The notes beneath the pieces are model-generated. The model worked only from the letters and a program-made list of their open reading frames with translations, had not been told where the DNA came from and did no database searches. From positions 820,203 to 884,202 of the forward strand of contig NZ_JACICY010000001.1 of NCBI RefSeq assembly GCF_014196055.1: DNA of 64,000 nt. The letters are read 5' to 3'. This DNA comes from Novosphingobium hassiacum (GTDB lineage: Bacteria; Pseudomonadota; Alphaproteobacteria; Sphingomonadales; Sphingomonadaceae). Below are positions 59,219 through 64,000 of the stretch, piece by piece (position 1 is the first letter of the stretch; every line of letters begins with the position of its first letter). Made by a program: the position numbers and the translations under genes.

Positions 59219-60304
59219 ATGAAGAAACTCGGCCTGTTCGTTGCTGCCCTGCTTGCCGGATCGACCGCCGCGCATGCATCGACCCTGTTCATGGGGTCCT
59301 ACCCCGACAAGATGCTGGTGATGGACGAGGCGTCCGGTGCGATCAAAGACCGCATCACGCTGGCTTCGGGCCTGCCGACCTCGATGCGTCTGTCGAACGA
59401 CAAGTCGAAGATCTACGTCACCACGATCACCACCAGCGGGATCGAGGTGATTGACACCAAGACCAAGAAGGTCGTCAATTCCTTCAGTCTCAACACACCG
59501 ACTGTGCGCTACCGCTTCAACGGTGGCGTGCCCGATCCGACGGGCCGCTTTTTCTACACGATGATCCAGAAGTTCGAAAAGCTGAACGACCGCTACACCG
59601 TCAGCCCGCAGATGTTCGGCGTGATCGATCTGCAGAAGAAGGCCGTGGTCCGCACCGCCGATGTGCCGGACGAAGACGTCCGCAATGGCGCGGGGCGCGG
59701 CAACTACATGCTGTCCGCCGATGGCAAGACGCTGTTTCTGATCCGCGACAAGGTGCTGGTGATCGATACCGGCGAACTCAAGGTCAAGGACCGCCTCGAA
59801 TTTTCCAAGCCAGAAGCGACCGGCATCGAAGGCGTCAGCTTCGGCGGCGGCGTGGAAACGCTGCGCAATCCCAACGAGTACGTCTCGCTGTTCAACGCGC
59901 AGGACCCGTACATCCGCAACAAGATCTTCGGTGTGGGCCGCTTCAATTTGGCAACCAAGGCCTTCGATTTCCGCCCAGTTGGCCCGGCCCCGCTCGGCGG
60001 AATGGCCGGACTGCAGGTTTCGGCTGATATGAAGGAAGGCTGGACCGTCGTTACGCAGGAGAAGGTCGGCAACAAACGCTGCGAATTCTGGCACTTCGAC
60101 CTGACCACCAACCTGGTCAAGAACAAGGCCGAATTCCCCTGTCGCTCACGCTTTCAGTTCGGCCTCTCGGGCGATGGCAAGATGCTCTACATCTATGGCG
60201 CAAGCTACGACATCGAGATGTACGATGCGCAAACGCTGCAGCACATCAAGACCGTCGATCTCGGCAATGACACGACCGGCGCGGGGATGATCATTACCCA
60301 GTGA
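59219..60304 (+). CDS. qhpB: Quinohemoprotein amine dehydrogenase, beta subunit
   Basis: 361 residues with a Sec signal peptide ending AAHAS, followed by a YVTN-like seven-bladed beta-propeller (repeats such as VIDTKTKKVVNSFSL and VIDTGELKVKDRLEF). It forms a lid over the CTQ site. GGAAGAG precedes ATG 59219, 57 nt after qhpC. Confidence 0.93.
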   Translation: MKKLGLFVAALLAGSTAAHASTLFMGSYPDKMLVMDEASGAIKDRITLASGLPTSMRLSNDKSKIYVTTITTSGIEVIDTKTKKVVNSFSLNTPTVRYRFNGGVPDPTGRFFYTMIQKFEKLNDRYTVSPQMFGVIDLQKKAVVRTADVPDEDVRNGAGRGNYMLSADGKTLFLIRDKVLVIDTGELKVKDRLEFSKPEATGIEGVSFGGGVETLRNPNEYVSLFNAQDPYIRNKIFGVGRFNLATKAFDFRPVGPAPLGGMAGLQVSADMKEGWTVVTQEKVGNKRCEFWHFDLTTNLVKNKAEFPCRSRFQFGLSGDGKMLYIYGASYDIEMYDAQTLQHIKTVDLGNDTTGAGMIITQ

Positions 60305-61314
60305 CGGATCGTGTGATCCTGCGTGGAAGGGGCGTGGCGGTGTCGACCGCCGCGCACCTGATGCACCGTGCAGGGCTGGCGGTCGATCACGAACCGGGCA
60401 CGCGTCGCCCGGTCCCGGTCATCATGTTGAGCGACCCGGCGCTGGCGCTGCTGCGCGACGTCCATGATCAGCCGCAGATGTTCGCCAACAAGACCCGGAT
60501 AGAGCGCCGCGTGGTGCGCTGGGGTACGGGCGATCCGGTTGAAATGCCCCATGGCGCAGTCGTCGTCAGCGAGGACGACCTGAACGCTGTTCTCGATATG
60601 CTTCCCCGGAAAAACCATCCAACATCGGGCGAAACCAAGGCCTTGATGACGCTCCACGGCATGTCACCGTTCCCGGTGGAAAAGCGTCAACGGTTCGGTG
60701 AACGACTTTCGATGACCGCACGGGTGATGCTGGCCGCAGACGCCCCGCCCGCAACATGCTGGATCGAAGCCGTCGAGGGCGGCTGGCTGTTCCTGATCCC
60801 CGATGGCAGCGGCGGCGCGTGGCTGCTCGCGGTGGGCGACACGCCCGAGGCCTTGGCAACGCAGGCCCCGATGATTGCACCGCTGATCGACACGATCGGC
60901 AGCGCCGGGCCGGCATTCGACACCTCGCCCCGCATGCTCGAACACCTGGCTGGCGACGGCTGGCTCGCCTGCGGCACAGCGGCGCTTGCCTTCGACCCGA
61001 TCTGCGGCGACGGCACCGCGCAGGCCACGCGTGAGGCGATCCTGGCGAGCGCAGTCGTCACCGCCCTGTCGCGCGGCGAAGACCCGGCTGCGTTGACGAT
61101 GCACTACAACTCGATGCTGCTCGCCGCGATGCGCCGCCATCTGCAACTGTCGCTGCCGTTTTACGGCGGCGCGGGGTCGGCGCACTGGTGGCGCGAGCAA
61201 TATACCGCCGCGCGCGCAGGCTACGACTGGTGCACCGAACGGCTCGCAACGATGCCCGAGCCGCGCTTTGCCCTGCACGGCTTCGATCTGGTCCGCCGGG
61301 ACCTCGCTGCATGA
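60301..61314 (+). CDS. qhpG: FAD-dependent oxygenase for CTQ formation, short form
   Basis: 337 residues, GTG start with 4-nt overlap. The N-terminal nucleotide-binding region reads VILRGRGVAVSTAAHLM, keeping only part of the GxGxxG pattern. A later ACGTAALAFDPICGDGTAQA matches the second FAD motif. QhpG of Paracoccus dihydroxylates the CTQ tryptophan. Placement between qhpB and qhpF supports this identity, but the protein looks shorter than usual flavin oxygenases and the Gly-poor loop is unusual. Confidence 0.75.
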   Translation: MTDRVILRGRGVAVSTAAHLMHRAGLAVDHEPGTRRPVPVIMLSDPALALLRDVHDQPQMFANKTRIERRVVRWGTGDPVEMPHGAVVVSEDDLNAVLDMLPRKNHPTSGETKALMTLHGMSPFPVEKRQRFGERLSMTARVMLAADAPPATCWIEAVEGGWLFLIPDGSGGAWLLAVGDTPEALATQAPMIAPLIDTIGSAGPAFDTSPRMLEHLAGDGWLACGTAALAFDPICGDGTAQATREAILASAVVTALSRGEDPAALTMHYNSMLLAAMRRHLQLSLPFYGGAGSAHWWREQYTAARAGYDWCTERLATMPEPRFALHGFDLVRRDLAA

Positions 61315-63017
61315 GCGTCCCACCCCCAGCCCCGAAGATCGCGCCGTGGACCACGTACGGTAGGCTGTGGCCATGGCTCAAACCCTATGCCCCCCGCCTC
61401 ATGCTGGTCCTGCTCGCCAGCCTGATCGCGACCGGGTTGACGCTGGCGCAGCCGCTGATCTCGAAGCTGATGATCGACGAGGCGCTGATCAAGCGCGACT
61501 GGGACATGCTGCTGAAAATCGCCGCGCTGATGGTCGGCGCGACGGTCGGCGGGTTCGCGGTCAACGCGCTGGTGTCCTACCGCTATGTCGCGATTTCAGC
61601 CGCGATGCTGTTCGACATGCGCGTCGCGCTGCTGCGTCACCTGCAGACACTCAGTCCACGCTTCTACGGCTCGTTCCGGCTGGGCGACCTGATGTCGCGG
61701 CTGAACAGCGACGTTTCCGACGTCCAGCGCGTCGTCGGCGATACGCTGCTTTCGGTCGTCAGCAACGTGCTGTTCTTTGTCGGCAGCGTCGCGATGATGC
61801 TCTGGCTCGACTGGAAGCTGTTCCTGGTCGGCACGGTGCTGGTCCCTGCAGCCGTCGCCAGCTTCCTCCACTTCCAGCGCCGCATGACCGACCTCTCGCG
61901 CCAGATGCGCGAAAGCGGGGCCGACATCGGCAGCCTGCTGGTCGATACGATCGTGGGCATGCGCACGGTCAACACGCTGGGCGCCGAAGCTCACGAGGCC
62001 GAGCGTTTCCGCGCGGCCAATGGCGGCTTCATCGCCACGATGCTGCGGATGCAGACCGTGTCGTTCATGACCGGCGCGCTGCCCGGAACGATCGTCACCG
62101 CGTCGAGCGCGGCGGTGATGATCTATGGCGGCAAGCAGATCATCGACGGCACGATGACCATCGGCGCGCTGGTAGCCTTCATCACTTATCACGGACGACT
62201 GCTCGGCCCGGTGCAGGCGCTGATGGGCCTGACTGCGGGCCTCGCGACCGCGCGCGTCGCTCTGGCGCGGATCTTCGAACTGTTCGACACTGCGCCCGAA
62301 GTGGTCGAAGCGTCCGCGCCAAAGGCCCTGCCCGCCGTGAAGCGCGAGATCCGGCTCGAAAACGTGTCGATGGACCACGGGCGCGAACCGGTTCTGCGCA
62401 ATGTCGACATCGTCATTCCCGCAAGCATGATGACCGCGATCCTAGGGCCTTCGGGCGCGGGCAAATCGACGCTCGCCGACCTGCTGGTCCGCTTCCACGA
62501 TCCGGTTGCGGGCAGCATAACGATCGACGGCACCGACTTGCGCGCGGTGTCGCTGGCCGACCTGCGCGCCCGCGTATTGCTCGTCGATCAGAGCCCCTTC
62601 CTGTTCAACGCCACGATCGCGCAGAACATCGCCTTCGCCCGTCCCGACGCAACGCCGAGTGAGATCGAAGCCGCCGCCAGCGCCGCCGGTCTCGATACGC
62701 TGACCGCGCGCCTGCCCGATGGTCTCGCCACACGCACCGGAGAGCGCGGGTTGTCACTTTCGGCGGGCGAACGCCATCGCATCGCCATCGCCCGCGCGCT
62801 GCTGCGCAAGCCCGATGTGCTGATCCTCGACGAGCCCACCGCCGCACTGGATGAGGCCACCGAAATGGTGGTCGCCCGTGGCCTGCGCCGCGCGCTGCCG
62901 CGCGCCACGCTAATCGTCATCACCCACAAACCCGCACTTGCCGAGATGGCCGATCACGTGATCCGGCTCGACCATGGCCAAGCAACGATCGCGCCGCAGG
63001 TGAGCGTCCATGGCTGA
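61311..63017 (+). CDS. qhpF: ABC exporter for the gamma subunit
   Basis: 568 residues, half-transporter from ATG 61311. Six-helix membrane domain, then an ATPase with Walker A GPSGAGKSTLADLL, signature LSLSAGERHRIAIARALL and Walker B VLILDEPTAALDEA. It is predicted to move the crosslinked QhpC precursor to the periplasm. It overlaps qhpE by 8 nt. Confidence 0.92.
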   Translation: MSVPPPAPKIAPWTTYGRLWPWLKPYAPRLMLVLLASLIATGLTLAQPLISKLMIDEALIKRDWDMLLKIAALMVGATVGGFAVNALVSYRYVAISAAMLFDMRVALLRHLQTLSPRFYGSFRLGDLMSRLNSDVSDVQRVVGDTLLSVVSNVLFFVGSVAMMLWLDWKLFLVGTVLVPAAVASFLHFQRRMTDLSRQMRESGADIGSLLVDTIVGMRTVNTLGAEAHEAERFRAANGGFIATMLRMQTVSFMTGALPGTIVTASSAAVMIYGGKQIIDGTMTIGALVAFITYHGRLLGPVQALMGLTAGLATARVALARIFELFDTAPEVVEASAPKALPAVKREIRLENVSMDHGREPVLRNVDIVIPASMMTAILGPSGAGKSTLADLLVRFHDPVAGSITIDGTDLRAVSLADLRARVLLVDQSPFLFNATIAQNIAFARPDATPSEIEAAASAAGLDTLTARLPDGLATRTGERGLSLSAGERHRIAIARALLRKPDVLILDEPTAALDEATEMVVARGLRRALPRATLIVITHKPALAEMADHVIRLDHGQATIAPQVSVHG

Positions 63018-63726
63018 GCCCTTGCGCATCGCGGTGATCGACAGCGGCGTCCACCCCACGCATCCGCATATCAATGCCGCCCGCCTGCTGCCCGGCCTTA
63101 GCGTGCTGGCAGACGGCACCGTGCTGCGCGGCGAAGAAGACGCGCTTGACAAACTCGGCCACGGCACTGCCGTCACCGCCGCCATTCAGGAGCAGGCACC
63201 CGACGCGCTGGTCCTGCCGATCCGGGTGTTCCGCGACGGCCTGCGCGCCAGTGCGCGCGCACTGGCGGGCGGCATCCGCTGCGCGATCGAGGCGCGCGTC
63301 GATCTGATCAACCTCAGCCTCGGCACCACCAACCCCGCCCATGCCGAAGTCTTCGCCGCGCTTGCCGATGAAGCCGCAGCAGCGGGCGCATTGATCGTTG
63401 CTGCGCGCGAGGCGCAGGGCGAGCCGTGCTGGCCGGGATGCCTGCCACAGGTTCTCGGCGTCGGGCTCGATTGGGACATCCCGCGCGGGCAACCTTGCCT
63501 CGACCCGGGAGGACTCGTGGTCATGGCCTCGGGCTATCCGCGCCCTATCCCGGGCGTACCGCAACGGCGCAACCTCTACGGGATCAGCTTTGCCGTGGCG
63601 CAAGTCGCCGGCTGGATCGCGGCCAATAGCGCCGCAAAGCCGTTAACCCCGGCTACCGTTCTCGAAGCCCTTGCGCTGAATCGCGTACACGCCGAGGCCG
63701 AGCCGCGCCCTAGACAGGAGGCATGA
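63010..63726 (+). CDS. qhpE: Subtilisin-like processing protease
   Basis: 238 residues, without a signal peptide or propeptide, so cytoplasmic. The catalytic triad is Asp in IAVIDSGVH, His in KLGHGTAVTA and Ser in YGISFAVAQV. It is expected to trim the leader of QhpC after crosslinking. The stop overlaps the next ATG by 4 nt. Confidence 0.92.
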   Translation: MAEPLRIAVIDSGVHPTHPHINAARLLPGLSVLADGTVLRGEEDALDKLGHGTAVTAAIQEQAPDALVLPIRVFRDGLRASARALAGGIRCAIEARVDLINLSLGTTNPAHAEVFAALADEAAAAGALIVAAREAQGEPCWPGCLPQVLGVGLDWDIPRGQPCLDPGGLVVMASGYPRPIPGVPQRRNLYGISFAVAQVAGWIAANSAAKPLTPATVLEALALNRVHAEAEPRPRQEA

Positions 63727-64000
63727 TCCAGCAGACCCGTCTCGCACCTCCGAAGATCGCCATGGCCGAGGCGGAAAGTCTGCTGGAAAAGCAGCCGCAT
63801 CTGGCGCTGAACAAGGTCGATGCGATCCTCCGGCAGGCACCGGGCTACCCCCCGGCTGAATTTCTGGCCGCGCGCGCTCTGCGGCGGATGGGCAAGGGCA
63901 AGCAGGCCCTGCCCCGCCTGGATGCCCTCGCACGCGCCAATGCGCGCGTCCCTGCTGTGCTGTGGGAGCTGGGCGATCTAGCCGCCGAACTCGGCGATAA
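63723..64000 (+). CDS. TPR-repeat protein, cut by window end
   Basis: The first 92 residues of a protein that runs off the right edge, starting MIQQTRLAPPKIAMAEAESL. They show tetratricopeptide-type helices (PHLALNKVDAILRQAP, AARALRRMGKGKQALPRLD). The pattern resembles the N-terminus of TPR-sulfotransferases in sphingomonads, but the enzymatic part is outside the window. It is translationally coupled to qhpE, so it is probably part of the same operon. Confidence 0.7.
   Translation, partial: MIQQTRLAPPKIAMAEAESLLEKQPHLALNKVDAILRQAPGYPPAEFLAARALRRMGKGKQALPRLDALARANARVPAVLWELGDLAAELGD

Overview
The window looks like the chromosome of a sphingomonad (Novosphingobium/Sphingobium-type alphaproteobacterium). 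It is GC-rich, with dense operons joined by 4-nt ATGA/GTGA/TTGA overlaps. It has four TonB-dependent receptors, a flavin-dependent halogenase/SapC/cupin cassette beside a receptor, and an alphaproteobacterial corrinoid-salvage operon. All assignments come from reading the sequence; no database search was run.

Layout. (1) 1-7.3 kb: the 3' end of an EnvZ-like sensor kinase, a TonB receptor on the minus strand, then a plus-strand block of glyoxalase I, a ChrR-like cupin, an FAD D-lactate dehydrogenase and an AraC regulator. (2) 7.4-19.9 kb: a twelve-gene minus-strand corrinoid uptake and salvage operon (btuB, cobC/cobD-type decarboxylase, cobO, btuFCD, cbiB, cobQ, bluB, cobT, cobS, alpha-ribazole phosphatase). 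A cobalamin riboswitch precedes it, cobU is divergent, and a broken DUF1772 gene trails it. There is no corrin-ring gene here, so the operon imports, adenosylates and rebuilds scavenged corrinoids. (3) 20.1-30.4 kb: a minus-strand catabolic operon of two flavin monooxygenases, an amidase, a small-molecule kinase, a TonB receptor, a class III PLP enzyme resembling amino-alcohol phospho-lyases, a flavodoxin-fold azoreductase and a genuine TetR-type repressor. Two tetO-like palindromes lie on its promoter. (4) 30.8-47 kb: a beta-glucan locus with a TonB receptor, halogenase, SapC, JmjC-like cupin, second halogenase, GH16, frameshifted LacI regulator, MFS transporter, GH3, GluP-type sugar importer and a CPA2 antiporter. 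A repeated LacI-like box occurs before the receptor and before GH3. (5) 47.4-51.6 kb: an EmrB/EmrA/NodT tripartite efflux operon. (6) 51.6-52.8 kb: a decayed strip with an orphan ORF, an IS21 istA remnant and tRNA-Gly(CCC). (7) 52.9-55.2 kb: katG on the minus strand. (8) 55.6-64 kb: a quinohemoprotein amine dehydrogenase operon, qhpA-D-C-B-G-F-E, followed by a TPR gene cut by the window end.

How the genes work together. Region 4 should cut beta-1,3/1,4-glucan (GH16), finish it to glucose (GH3) and import it (receptor, MFS, GluP). The role of the embedded halogenase/SapC/cupin cassette is unknown, and it is the most intriguing part of the window. Region 3 encodes what looks like an undescribed pathway: uptake, flavin hydroxylation, amide hydrolysis, then kinase plus phospho-lyase removal of an amino-alcohol group, all under a TetR/tetO-like switch. 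Region 8 makes, crosslinks, exports and trims a CTQ-containing periplasmic amine dehydrogenase.
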